Below are positions 34,821 to 43,422 of a stretch of DNA of 64,000 bases, one piece after another. Source of the stretch: Corynebacterium pacaense. Its GTDB lineage: Bacteria; Actinomycetota; Actinomycetes; Mycobacteriales; Mycobacteriaceae. Below the pieces are notes generated by a model. The model was not told the origin of the DNA. It was given only the letters and a program-made list of their open reading frames with translations, and did not search any database. The position numbers and the translations under genes were made by a program. Numbering within the stretch: position 1 is the first letter of the stretch; every line of letters starts with the position of its first letter. Where the stretch lies: assembly GCF_900169525.1 (NCBI RefSeq), contig NZ_LT821240.1, positions 248,001-312,000 on the forward strand, read 5' to 3'.

Positions 34821-37800
34821 GTGGACGCAATCATGATCCTCCTGCTGTCGACCTCAGACACCGACCTGCTCTCCGCGAAGGCGGCGAACACGGATGAATC
34901 GGTGGACTACCACTATGCCAATCCCAGCACCATCTCCCATACCAGGTTGCAGGAGGAGCTTAACGACGCCTCCGTGGTCCTGGTGCGGCTGCTGGGTGGC
35001 AAACGGGCGTGGGAGGAGGGCCTCGGGGAGGTGCTTTCCTCGGGAAAGCCCGTGGTGGTGGTCTCCGGAGAACTCGCCGTGGACGCGGAACTGACCGAAT
35101 TGTCCTCGGTCCCCGCAGGTGTGGTCACCACCGCGCACACCTACCTGGCCGAGGGGGGCCGGGCCAACCTGGTCAATCTGCACAACTTCCTCTCCGACAC
35201 CGTCCTGCTGACGGGGCTCGGCTTCCAACCCCCGCAGCACATGCCGATGTGGGGTCATCTGGAGAGGCCGGAGTCACCGAACTCCGGACCCAGGATCGGC
35301 ATCATCTACTACCGGGCCCAGCATCTGGCAGGCAACACCGACTACATCGCCGCGCTCGCCGACGCCATCGAGGAACGCGGGGCGCAGGCCGTGCCGATCT
35401 ACGCCGCATCTCTGCGCCAGGCCAGCGATGACCTGCTCGACGAGCTGGGAACCCTCGACGCCCTGATTACCACGGTTCTCGCCGCGGGCGGAACCAAACC
35501 GGCCACCGCCCAGGCGGGCGGGCACGATGAGGCCTGGGATGTCGCGGCACTTGCGGCCCTGAACATCCCGATCATCCAGGGTCTGGCACTGACCTGGTCC
35601 AGGGAGCAGTGGGAGGAATCCGATGACGGACTCTCGCCGCTGGACGTGGCCACCCAGATCGCGGTCCCGGAGTTTGACGGCCGGATCATCACCGTGCCCT
35701 TCTCCTTCAAGCACTACGATTCCGAGGGTCTGATCGCCTATGTTCCCGATCGGGAGCGCTGCGCCCGGTTGGCCGGAATCGCCTTTAGGCACGCGCGTCT
35801 GCGGCACCTGGGCAACGTCGAGAAGCGGATCGTGGTCATGCTCTCGGCCTATCCGACCAAACACGCGCGCATCGGCAACGCAGTCGGCCTGGACACCCCC
35901 GCCTCCACACTGCGGGTCCTCCACGCCATGGAGGACGCGGGCTATGACCTGGGGGAGACCTCGGCGATTCCGGGATACGCGGACCTCGACGGTGATGCAT
36001 TCATGCACGCCATCATCGAGGCCGGTGGTCACGACCCGGACTGGCTGACCGAGGAGATCCTGCGGACCAACCCGCTGCGCCTCGCCGCCGGTGACTACCA
36101 GCGCTACTTTGACACGCTTCCCGAGGGTATGCGTGCGGAGATGACCGAACACTGGGGGCAGGCACCGGGGACCCACTATGTCCATCCGGAATCCGGCGAC
36201 CTGTACATCGCCGGGCTGCAATTCGGCAACGTGGTGGTCATGGTTCAGCCGCCACGCGGCTTCGGGGAGAACCCGGTGGGGATCTACCATGACCCGGATC
36301 TCCCGGCCAACCACCACTATCTCGGTGTCTACCACTGGCTGCGCAGCCATTTCGGCGCCGACGCGATCGTGCACATGGGCAAACACGGAAACCTGGAGTG
36401 GCTGCCAGGCAAGAACGCGGGAATGTCCGCCGACTGCTACACCGATCAGGCGATCTCCGAGCTGCCTTTGATCTATCCCTTCCTGGTCAACGATCCGGGT
36501 GAGGGCACGCAGGCGAAACGACGCGCCCACGCAATCCTCGTCGACCACATGATCCCGCCGATGGCCCGGGCCGAATCCTACGGTGACATCACCCGCCTGG
36601 AGCAACTGCTCGACGAGCATCAGAACATCGCGGCCATGGACCCGGGGAAGCTGCCGGCGATCCGGCAGGAGATCTGGACACTGTTGAAGGCCGCAAAGAT
36701 GGACTCCGATCTCGGCTGGGATGAACGCCCAGATGATGAATCCTTCGATGACCACCTGATGGAAATCGACGGCTGGCTCTGCGAGATCAAGGACGTCTCC
36801 ATCCGCGGTGGCCTCCACATACTCGGCGAGGCCACCAGTGGAGAGGTCCGGGTCGATCTCGTGCTTTCGATGCTGCGGGCCCGCCAGCTGTGGGGCGGGC
36901 AGACCGCGGTTCCCGGACTGCGCGAGGCGCTCGGCCTCTCGGAGGCCGGTGATGAAAACCGTACGCGTGTCGACGAGGTCGAGTCGCTGGCACGAGCACT
37001 GCTCACCGCGCTGGAGGCCGGGGGGTGGGACGCCGGGGGCGTCGACAGCCTCCTCGACCGGCTGCCCGAGGGGGCGGACCCTGCCGCGTTGAGGTCCCTG
37101 CTGGTCTTCGTCTGCGAGGAGATCGTGCCCAGGCTCGATGCCACCCCCCGTGAGATTACCCAGATCCTCAGCGCGCTCGACGGCGGCTTCATCGAGGCCG
37201 GACCGTCCGGGTCACCCATGCGCGGTCTGATCAACGTCCTGCCCACAGGCCGCAACTTCTACTCGGTCGATCCCAAGGCCCTGCCCTCGCGGCTGGCCTG
37301 GGAGACCGGTCAGCTGCTGGCGGATTCGCTGATCGAACGCTACCGCGCCGACCATGACGGCGCCTACCCGACCTCGGTGGGCCTGTCGGTGTGGGGGACC
37401 TCCGCGATGCGCACCTCCGGCGATGACATCGCCGAGGTGTTCGCACTGCTCGGCGTGCGTCCCGAGTGGGATGAGGCCTCCAGGCGGGTGGTGGACCTGC
37501 ACATCATTCCGCTTGAGGAGCTCGGTCGTCCCCGAATCGACGTCACCGTTCGGATCTCGGGTTTCTTCCGGGATGCGTTCCCGCACGTGCTCGCCCTGAT
37601 CGATGATGCGGTACAGATGGTCGCGGGTCTCGATGAATCCGATTCGGAGAACTTCATCCGCGCCAACGCCGCCACCGATGATGACGGGCGGGTGCTGCGG
37701 ATCTTCGGCTCCGCCCCGGGCACTTACGGCGCCGGACTGCTGGAGCTGATCGAATCCGGAAACTGGCGCGACGATAGGGATCTGGCCGAGGTCTACTCGA

Positions 37801-38417
37801 CCTGGGGCGGATACGCCTATGGCCGCGGCCTCCAGGGGGTGGAGGCCAGGGAACAGATGCGGCGGGCCTACACCCGGATCAAGGTCGCGGCGAAGAACGT
37901 GGATTCCCGCGAACACGATATCGCCGACTCCGATGACTACTTCCAGTTCCACGGAGGCATGGTCGCCACGGTCCGTGCACTCACCGGTGAGGACCCCGAG
38001 GCCTACATCGGCGACTCGACACGTCAGGAAACGGTGAAGACCCGCACCCTGCATGAGGAATCCCGCCGCGTCTTCCGCGCCAGGGTGGTCAATCCGCGCT
38101 GGATCGAGGCGATGCGCGCCCACGGATACAAGGGGGCTTTCGAAATGTCCGCGACCGTGGACTACCTCTTCGGCTATGACGCGACCACGGGGCTGATGGA
38201 GGACTGGATGTATGAATCGCTCACCGAGACCTACGTGGCGGATCCGGTGAACCGGGAATTCTTTGAACAGTCCAATCCCTGGGCGCTCAAGGACATCGCC
38301 GAGCGCCTGCTGGAGGCGGGTGAACGCGGTCTGTGGAAGGAACCCAGCGCGGAGTCCCTGGACACTCTCCGCGGGACCTACCTGGAGGCTGAGGGTTGGC
38401 TGGAGGAGCGTCAGTAG
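34821..38417 (+). CDS. cobN: Cobaltochelatase subunit CobN
   Basis: Large subunit of the ATP-dependent, aerobic-pathway cobalt chelatase that inserts Co into hydrogenobyrinic acid a,c-diamide. 1198 residues, the usual size. Recognised from HMGKHGNLEWLPGKNAG (about residue 520), SVWGTSAMRTSGDDI (about 858) and the CobN/magnesium-chelatase-H signature EVYSTWGGYAYGRG (about 995). The small subunits are not encoded in this window. GTG 34821 with GGAAAGG 4 nt upstream; an ATG at 34833 is an alternative. Controlled by the riboswitch. Confidence 0.96.
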   Translation: MDAIMILLLSTSDTDLLSAKAANTDESVDYHYANPSTISHTRLQEELNDASVVLVRLLGGKRAWEEGLGEVLSSGKPVVVVSGELAVDAELTELSSVPAGVVTTAHTYLAEGGRANLVNLHNFLSDTVLLTGLGFQPPQHMPMWGHLERPESPNSGPRIGIIYYRAQHLAGNTDYIAALADAIEERGAQAVPIYAASLRQASDDLLDELGTLDALITTVLAAGGTKPATAQAGGHDEAWDVAALAALNIPIIQGLALTWSREQWEESDDGLSPLDVATQIAVPEFDGRIITVPFSFKHYDSEGLIAYVPDRERCARLAGIAFRHARLRHLGNVEKRIVVMLSAYPTKHARIGNAVGLDTPASTLRVLHAMEDAGYDLGETSAIPGYADLDGDAFMHAIIEAGGHDPDWLTEEILRTNPLRLAAGDYQRYFDTLPEGMRAEMTEHWGQAPGTHYVHPESGDLYIAGLQFGNVVVMVQPPRGFGENPVGIYHDPDLPANHHYLGVYHWLRSHFGADAIVHMGKHGNLEWLPGKNAGMSADCYTDQAISELPLIYPFLVNDPGEGTQAKRRAHAILVDHMIPPMARAESYGDITRLEQLLDEHQNIAAMDPGKLPAIRQEIWTLLKAAKMDSDLGWDERPDDESFDDHLMEIDGWLCEIKDVSIRGGLHILGEATSGEVRVDLVLSMLRARQLWGGQTAVPGLREALGLSEAGDENRTRVDEVESLARALLTALEAGGWDAGGVDSLLDRLPEGADPAALRSLLVFVCEEIVPRLDATPREITQILSALDGGFIEAGPSGSPMRGLINVLPTGRNFYSVDPKALPSRLAWETGQLLADSLIERYRADHDGAYPTSVGLSVWGTSAMRTSGDDIAEVFALLGVRPEWDEASRRVVDLHIIPLEELGRPRIDVTVRISGFFRDAFPHVLALIDDAVQMVAGLDESDSENFIRANAATDDDGRVLRIFGSAPGTYGAGLLELIESGNWRDDRDLAEVYSTWGGYAYGRGLQGVEAREQMRRAYTRIKVAAKNVDSREHDIADSDDYFQFHGGMVATVRALTGEDPEAYIGDSTRQETVKTRTLHEESRRVFRARVVNPRWIEAMRAHGYKGAFEMSATVDYLFGYDATTGLMEDWMYESLTETYVADPVNREFFEQSNPWALKDIAERLLEAGERGLWKEPSAESLDTLRGTYLEAEGWLEERQ

Positions 38418-38442
38418 ATTCCTGACGCTCCCGCGGAGACGG

Positions 38443-38448
38443 TAGTGT
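38443..38448 (+). promoter_or_regulatory. -10 element of the fxsA-like gene
   Basis: TAGTGT ends 7 nt before the GTG at 38456, supporting that start over the GTG at 38447, which the hexamer itself overlaps. Confidence 0.45.
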
Positions 38449-38455
38449 GGTACAG

Positions 38456-39013
38456 GTGCCCGCAGTAATAGCAATCCTGTATCTGTTCGTCGAAACCGCC
38501 GCCTTCGTCGGTGTCAGCCTCTGGCTCGGCCTAGGCTGGGCCAGTGGTCTGCTCCTGATCACCTTCTTCGGGGGTCTCCTGCTCGCCGCGGTGGAGATGC
38601 GGCGGATCTCCCGCACCGCCGCGGTCGATGAGGTCAGTGGCCGGGCGCAGCCCGGGAGGACGCTGGGCAACCTCGGTCTGACCGCGGCCGGAGCGGTCCT
38701 GGTGGCCATTCCCGGATTCGTCTCCTCCATCATCGGCCTCCTGCTGATCATCCCGCCGACCCGGAGCATGGTCAGGGGGCTGCTGGCGCAGCGCCTGCGC
38801 ACCTTCGTCGAGAACCTCGGCGTCAGGGGCTTCGAGGCGGCGAACAGCTACCGCACGCAGGCCTCCTACGGCAGTTTCGGCGGGGGCCCGCACGCGGGTC
38901 CACCCGTCGTCATCGACGAGGAGGAGATTCAGGAGTGGAGTAGCCACGTCACCCCCGAGGATTTCGGGCGGCCCGATTCCGGGAACCTCGGTAAGCAGGA
39001 TCCCGAGAAGTGA
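38456..39013 (+). CDS. fxsA: FxsA-family membrane protein
   Basis: 185 residues with the FxsA fold: an N-terminal pair of membrane helices (VIAILYLFVETAAFVGV and WASGLLLITFFGGLLL), a family-typical linker (GRAQPGRTLGNLG), a third helix (AAGAVLVAIPGFVSSIIGLLLIIPP), and a charged C-terminal tail. In Escherichia coli FxsA affects phage exclusion when overproduced; its true function is not known. The end overlaps lnt by 4 bases (GTGA). Confidence 0.85.
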   Translation: MPAVIAILYLFVETAAFVGVSLWLGLGWASGLLLITFFGGLLLAAVEMRRISRTAAVDEVSGRAQPGRTLGNLGLTAAGAVLVAIPGFVSSIIGLLLIIPPTRSMVRGLLAQRLRTFVENLGVRGFEAANSYRTQASYGSFGGGPHAGPPVVIDEEEIQEWSSHVTPEDFGRPDSGNLGKQDPEK

Positions 39014-40569
39014 GACTGCTCCTCCGGCTGCTGATCGCAGCGGGCGGCGGTCTCTTCGTCTACGCCTCCTATGAACCGGTCGGATGGTTCTGGGCGGGTA
39101 TCGTCGGTATCGCCCTGTTCTACATCTGCCTGTGCCCGTGGTCCTGGCGACCGGTCGCCGGTTCACCCACCATCGCCCAGGGAATGCTCCTGGGATTCAC
39201 CCACGGACTCGTCCAGTATCTGCTCATGCTCCCCTGGATCGGTGAATTCGTGGGCAATCTTCCGTATTTGGCTCTCTCGGTCGTTCTCGCCCTCTACGCG
39301 CTGGCCACCGGTGCCGGGGGAACCGCGATTGCCCGCTGGCGGACGTGGGGCCCGTACCTGTTCCCGCCCTTCTACCTCAGCGTGGAGTATCTGCGCAGCC
39401 ACTGGCCCTTCGGTGGCTTCGCCTGGGTGCGCCTGGCATGGGGGCAGATCGACGGACCCCTGGCCAACCTCGCCGCCATCGGCGGCCCAGCACTGGTCAC
39501 CCTCGCCACGGTCTTCGCGGGTGTCGGGCTGGCCATGGTGCTGGTTTCCCGCCGCAGGGTGGCAGGAGCACTGACAACAGGTGCGGTGCTTCTTTCCGGA
39601 CTGGTTGCGTCGCTCTACGTCGATCGCCCCGGAACGAGTTCCGAATCGGTGGAGGTCGCTGCCATCCAGGGAAATGTGCCGCGGATGGGCCTGGACTTCA
39701 ACGCCCAGAGGCGCGCGGTCCTGGCCAACCACGTCCGGGAGACCGCCACACTGGATCACCCGGTGGATCTGGTCATCTGGCCGGAGAACTCCTCCGATGT
39801 CAACCCCTTCACCGATGTTGAGGCATCGGTGCTGATCAATCAGGCACTTGAGAGCGCACAGGCACCCATTCTGGTCGGTACCATCACCCAGGACGAGATC
39901 GGGCCGCGCAACACCATGGTGGTCTTCGATCCGGAGAGCGGCGCCGGTGATTTTCATAACAAGAAGTTCCTGCAGCCCTTCGGCGAGTACATGCCCTTCC
40001 GGGAGTTCTTCCGGATCTTCTCCTCCTATGTCGATCAGGCCGGGAACTTCCAACCGGGTGACGGCACCGGTGTGGTCGGGATGAATGTCGCCCGGCTCGG
40101 GCGCGAGGTGTCCGTGGGAATCCAAACCTGCTACGAGGTGGCTTTCGACGCCGCGGGCAGGTCCGCCATCGCCAACGGGGCCGAATTTTTGGCCACACCC
40201 AGCAACAACGCGACCTTCGGCTTCACCGACATGACCCACCAGCAGGTGGCGATGAGCCGGATGCGAGCCATCGAATTCGATAGGGCGGTGGTGGTGGCCG
40301 CGACGTCGGGGGTGTCCGCGATCATTGCACCAGATGGCACGGTTGATCAGAGCACCTCGATCTTCGAGGCGGCTACCCTGACCCAGGAGATCCCGCTGAA
40401 GCAGACCGTGACCCTCGCCGCACGGTCCGGTTTCTACGTTGAATTGCTTCCGGTTATTATTGGAGCGGTATCCGGCATCATTGCCCTCTGGGCTCATACC
40501 CGCGTGCCCGCAGGTGCATCCCCGACACAGAAACGGAAGGGATCGGGTGCGTCCCGCAGACGTGCATAG
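39010..40569 (+). CDS. lnt: Apolipoprotein N-acyltransferase
   Basis: Adds the third acyl chain to the N-terminal cysteine of lipoproteins. 519 residues: six to seven membrane helices in the first 200 residues, then an extracytoplasmic nitrilase domain with catalytic Glu in VIWPENSSDVNPF (about 255), Lys in FHNKKFLQPFGEYMPF (about 318) and Cys in IQTCYEVAFD (about 375), so the triad is intact. GTG start inside the fxsA end. In Corynebacterium Lnt and the mannosyltransferase Ppm1 are separate proteins, whereas in Mycobacterium they are fused. Confidence 0.95.
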   Translation: MRLLLRLLIAAGGGLFVYASYEPVGWFWAGIVGIALFYICLCPWSWRPVAGSPTIAQGMLLGFTHGLVQYLLMLPWIGEFVGNLPYLALSVVLALYALATGAGGTAIARWRTWGPYLFPPFYLSVEYLRSHWPFGGFAWVRLAWGQIDGPLANLAAIGGPALVTLATVFAGVGLAMVLVSRRRVAGALTTGAVLLSGLVASLYVDRPGTSSESVEVAAIQGNVPRMGLDFNAQRRAVLANHVRETATLDHPVDLVIWPENSSDVNPFTDVEASVLINQALESAQAPILVGTITQDEIGPRNTMVVFDPESGAGDFHNKKFLQPFGEYMPFREFFRIFSSYVDQAGNFQPGDGTGVVGMNVARLGREVSVGIQTCYEVAFDAAGRSAIANGAEFLATPSNNATFGFTDMTHQQVAMSRMRAIEFDRAVVVAATSGVSAIIAPDGTVDQSTSIFEAATLTQEIPLKQTVTLAARSGFYVELLPVIIGAVSGIIALWAHTRVPAGASPTQKRKGSGASRRRA

Positions 40570-40610
40570 AGACTCTTCCCATTTCCGACCGGCCAAGGAG
40601 GCCCACCCTG

Positions 40611-41423
40611 ATGACTAACCCGGCAGCTGGAGCCACCACACTGGTGATCATCCCCACCTACAACGAGCTGGAGAACATTCCCCTGATCGTCGATCGGGTC
40701 CGCACATCCACCCCCGACGTCGATGTGCTCATCGTCGACGACAACAGTCCGGACGGCACCGGTGAACGCGCGGATGAACTCGCCGCCACCGATGCGCACA
40801 TCCACGTGATGCACCGCGAGGGAAAGGGCGGACTCTGTGCGGCGTACATGGCCGGCTTCGCTTGGGGGCTGGAGCGGGACTACACGGTTCTCTGTGAGAT
40901 GGATGCGGACGGCTCACATGCACCTGAGCAGCTGCACCTGCTCCTCGCCGAGATTGACAACGGGGCCGATCTGGTGATCGGTTCACGCTACGTGCCCGGT
41001 GGCAGGGTGGTGAACTGGCCGCGGAACCGGTGGCTGCTGTCCAAGGGCGGCAACGTCTACATCGGTCTGGCGCTGGGCACCGGACTTTCGGACATGACCG
41101 CGGGCTACCGCGCCTTCCGCAGGGAACTCCTCGAGGCACTTCCGCTGGAGGAGCTGTCCAACGCCGGGTACATCTTCCAGGTTGAGATTGCCTATCGCGC
41201 CGTTGAACTCGGCTTCGATGTCCGCGAGGTTCCCATCACCTTCACCGAGCGTGAGATCGGCGAATCCAAGCTAGACGGAAGCTTTGTCAAGGACTCCCTG
41301 CTGGAGGTCACGAAATGGGGTGCACAGCACCGGGCCCGGCAGGCCAGGGACGTGGCCCGGGAGTTCTCCGGGCAGCTGAACTATGAATGGAAGCACCTCA
41401 GGAAGCGCCACCCCTGGATCTGA
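40611..41423 (+). CDS. ppm1: Polyprenol monophosphomannose synthase
   Basis: GT2 glycosyltransferase moving mannose from GDP-mannose to polyprenyl phosphate, the donor for lipoglycans and protein mannosylation. 270 residues: LVIIPTYNELENIPLIV at the N-terminus, DVLIVDDNSPDGT (nucleotide-binding Asp) and the metal motif MDADGSH (about 102). GGYRAFRRE-like acceptor-site stretch at about 163. ATG with CAAGGAGG 7 nt upstream. Follows lnt, with a strong terminator after it. Confidence 0.95.
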   Translation: MTNPAAGATTLVIIPTYNELENIPLIVDRVRTSTPDVDVLIVDDNSPDGTGERADELAATDAHIHVMHREGKGGLCAAYMAGFAWGLERDYTVLCEMDADGSHAPEQLHLLLAEIDNGADLVIGSRYVPGGRVVNWPRNRWLLSKGGNVYIGLALGTGLSDMTAGYRAFRRELLEALPLEELSNAGYIFQVEIAYRAVELGFDVREVPITFTEREIGESKLDGSFVKDSLLEVTKWGAQHRARQARDVAREFSGQLNYEWKHLRKRHPWI

Positions 41424-41452
41424 CCCCGCTTCCGGGGGGGATAGGTGCGACA

Positions 41453-41486
41453 GGAGCACCGCACCCTCTTAAGGGTGCGGTGCTCC
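41453..41486. terminator. Bidirectional terminator between ppm1 and rbpA
   Basis: A 15-bp perfect stem (41453-41467 with 41472-41486, core GGAGCACCGCACCCT) closes a 4-nt CTTA loop, with TTGTT on the plus side. The genes converge, so it can stop both transcripts. Confidence 0.85.
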
Positions 41487-41504
41487 TTGTTCAGGGGAGG
41501 TTTC

Positions 41505-41897
41505 CTAGTCCGCGGTCTTCTCCGCGCCCTCGGCCTCCTGCTGCTGCTTGAGCAACTTTGCCGCATTGCGACGCCGCTTTCGCAGCTGCTCGATGCGCTC
41601 CTCGAGCAGTACATCGAGCTCCTCGATGGACCGGCGCTCACGGAGCATGTCCCAGTGCGTGCGCGGCGGCTTGACCGGTTTGGACTCCACACCCTCACCT
41701 TCGATGAGGATGCCGAGCTTACCGTTCTTGCACATCCACTCCTCGGGGATCTCCGCGTCATCGGCGAAGGGGACCTCGTAGATTTCTCCGTCCCCGGTCC
41801 TGTACTTCACCATCTGGCGTGGTGCCAGGTCGTGGTCCCTGTCCGTTTCATAGCTCACGGCACCCATGCGGCTGCCACGAAGAACGCGATCTGCCAT
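41505..41897 (-). CDS. rbpA: RNA-polymerase-binding protein RbpA
   Basis: Actinobacterial transcription factor that stabilises the group 1/2 sigma-RNA polymerase complex and opens promoters. 130 residues nearly superposable on mycobacterial RbpA: MADRVLRGSRMGAVSYETD, FADDAEIPEEWMCKNG, PPRTHWDMLRERRSIEELD with the sigma-interaction domain and a basic linker. The C-terminal KLLKQQQEAEGAEKTAD tail is longer than in mycobacteria. AAAGGA ribosome site about 12 nt upstream. A SigH-type promoter and a primary-type promoter precede it. Confidence 0.97.
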   Translation of the reverse strand: MADRVLRGSRMGAVSYETDRDHDLAPRQMVKYRTGDGEIYEVPFADDAEIPEEWMCKNGKLGILIEGEGVESKPVKPPRTHWDMLRERRSIEELDVLLEERIEQLRKRRRNAAKLLKQQQEAEGAEKTAD

Positions 41898-41941
41898 CTG
41901 TGGTTTCAGTCCTTTACCCTCGGTGTGTAAAACGCCATCAG

Positions 41942-41971
41942 TTCAACGCCCGGGCATCGGTGGAAGTTCCC
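41942..41971 (-). promoter_or_regulatory. SigH/SigR-type promoter of rbpA
   Basis: On the minus strand GGGAACT (41971-41965) and CGTTGAA (41948-41942) are separated by 16 nt (17 from GGAAC). Consensus for the SigH/SigR regulon is GGAAT-N17-20-CGTT. The transcription start would be about 40 nt before rbpA. Confidence 0.6.
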
Positions 41972-42006
41972 GCGGTCGATCCTGTCGGCGCTGTGCACTT
42001 GATGTG

Positions 42007-42038
42007 GCAGGTGGGGATCGTTGAATCCGCCCACCTGC
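42007..42038 (-). other. Hairpin in the long rbpA 5' leader
   Basis: GCAGGTGG (42007-42014) pairs with CCACCTGC (42031-42038), extended by GGAT/ATCC with a 2-nt bulge. It lies in the 150-nt leader if the TATACT -10 at 42056-42061 (minus strand) is used, but upstream of the SigH-type promoter. Confidence 0.4.
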
Positions 42039-42055
42039 GCCTGTCCAGACACACC

Positions 42056-42061
42056 AGTATA
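42056..42061 (-). promoter_or_regulatory. Candidate primary-sigma -10 element of rbpA
   Basis: TATACT on the minus strand, the best -10 match upstream of rbpA. It gives a leader of about 150 nt containing the hairpin at 42007-42038. Confidence 0.4.
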
Positions 42062-42105
42062 GCCAATGGGTCGGGAATCGTTGTCTGCCCGGCCATCCGC
42101 TAAGG

Positions 42106-42111
42106 TATAAC
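42106..42111 (+). promoter_or_regulatory. -10 element of the small zinc-ribbon-like gene
   Basis: TATAAC ends 8 nt before the ATG at 42120, with TTGTCT at 42081 as a weak -35. It predicts a leaderless start at 42120 rather than the in-frame GTG at 42114. Confidence 0.45.
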
Positions 42112-42119
42112 CCGTGCCG

Positions 42120-42455
42120 ACAATGACTCCTCTCCAGCAGGGTCCCACCTGCGCATGGTGTGGGAGGGATATTGATTCCACCGGGCGCGGCAGGCCGCGG
42201 AAGTACTGCAGCCAGGCGTGCAGGCAACGTGCCTATGAACAGAGAAACAACGTCTCCGGAACGCAGATACCGGCGTCGGCGGTCATCCTCACACCTGAGC
42301 GGGCCGAGCAGTTGAAGGATTCACTATTTGAACTGCGGTGCGCCGCCGAGGACATCGCCACGGCGGTCGACGGCGGTGAGGACCCCGATGAAGTCAGGGC
42401 CCTCTGTGAGGAACTAGTGGCAATGGCTCGGAAAATCGAGAAGTTGAGGTCATGA
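42120..42455 (+). CDS. Small cysteine-containing conserved protein, zinc-ribbon-like
   Basis: 111 residues of unknown function, conserved in actinobacteria as far as I recognise. The N-terminal 40 residues contain CAWCGRDI and KYCSQACRQRAYE, a C-x2-C...C-x3-C layout fitting one zinc site and a basic DNA- or RNA-contacting helix. The C-terminal half is acidic and helical. The start ATG at 42120 follows the -10 by 8 nt; the last 4 bases overlap the YceI gene. I do not assign a function. Confidence 0.7.
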   Translation, partial: TMTPLQQGPTCAWCGRDIDSTGRGRPRKYCSQACRQRAYEQRNNVSGTQIPASAVILTPERAEQLKDSLFELRCAAEDIATAVDGGEDPDEVRALCEELVAMARKIEKLRS

Positions 42456-43231
42456 GTAACACATCCGAAAATATCCCCGGCGATTCCGCAGACACCGGGC
42501 GACCGGGTCCCGATCCGAAGCTGGTGGCCAGGCACAACACCGCGGTGAGATTCCGCACGCCCGTGGTCATCATCATGGTCATCGCCATCGTTGCGCTGGC
42601 CCTGCTCGCCGTGGGGCCGATGGTGTACAAACTGGTCATGGGCCCCGGCCTGCGCACGGACGGCATCCACGGAGGCGATACCGTTCCGGCGAGCACGGGG
42701 ATGGACGGCACCTGGCGGGTCGTTCCAGGCGACACGCCGAATCATTCCTCCGCCGGCTTCACCTTCGCGGAGATACTGCCGGGCGAGCAGAAGATCACCT
42801 CGGGGTCCACCCCGGAGGTCTCAGGTTCCATCGAGGTCTCCAATGACACACTCACCTCCGGTCTGATCACCGTGGACATGACCCACATCACCACCGATCA
42901 GGAAAAGCGGGACATTAATGTGCGGATGAAGCTCCTCTACACCGATGATTTCCCCACCGCGACCTTTGAAGTCGGCCGGGAGGTCGACCTCTCCGCGGTT
43001 CCCGGCGATGGAAAGGTCGCGCAGGTGGTCATTCCCGGAGAGCTGACGGTCCACGGTGTGACCAGGGAGGTCTCGCCGACCTTCGATGTCCTGCGCAGTG
43101 GGGAGCGGGTGATCGTGGCGTCCGACATCGCGATCAACCGTCTGGACTACAATGTGGAGACCCCTGATTTCGTCGCCGCGAAGATTGATGAGAACGGCGA
43201 GATCAACGTCCGACTCACCCTGGAGAAATAA
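42452..43231 (+). CDS. Membrane-anchored YceI-family protein
   Basis: 259 residues. A polar N-terminus (about 1-35) is followed by one membrane helix, VVIIMVIAIVALALLAV (about 38-55), and an extracytoplasmic YceI domain (about 85-258): GTWRVVPGD, SAGFTFAEI, VSGSIEVSND and FPTATFEVGREVDL. YceI lipocalin-like barrels bind isoprenoid lipids. Role here is inferred only. ATG overlaps the preceding gene (ATGA). Confidence 0.88.
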   Translation: MSNTSENIPGDSADTGRPGPDPKLVARHNTAVRFRTPVVIIMVIAIVALALLAVGPMVYKLVMGPGLRTDGIHGGDTVPASTGMDGTWRVVPGDTPNHSSAGFTFAEILPGEQKITSGSTPEVSGSIEVSNDTLTSGLITVDMTHITTDQEKRDINVRMKLLYTDDFPTATFEVGREVDLSAVPGDGKVAQVVIPGELTVHGVTREVSPTFDVLRSGERVIVASDIAINRLDYNVETPDFVAAKIDENGEINVRLTLEK

Positions 43232-43234
43232 CCC

Positions 43235-43414
43235 ATGGCACATCGCATGATCCCGGCCCTCTGGCTGCGCCTGGTGGTGCTGATCGGTTTCATCGCGTTC
43301 ATGGCCTGGGAGCGGCTGTGGATCCTCGTGGTGATCGGAGTTATCCTGCTTGCGCTGACCGCATGGCAGCTACTCTCCGCACACCGCCAGCGCGCGGCGA
43401 TGGAGGAGAGCTGA
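43235..43414 (+). CDS. 59-residue double-helix membrane protein
   Basis: Small ORF starting 3 nt after the YceI stop, ATG 43235, 59 codons. Two hydrophobic segments (about 7-24, WLRLVVLIGFIAFMAW; 30-45, LVVIGVILLALTAWQL) and a short basic/acidic tail (HRQRAAMEES). No RBS is needed if coupled to the YceI gene. Composition and spacing look genuine, but no family is recognised; it may assist the YceI-type protein. Confidence 0.6.
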   Translation: MAHRMIPALWLRLVVLIGFIAFMAWERLWILVVIGVILLALTAWQLLSAHRQRAAMEES

Positions 43415-43422
43415 GCGCCAGC

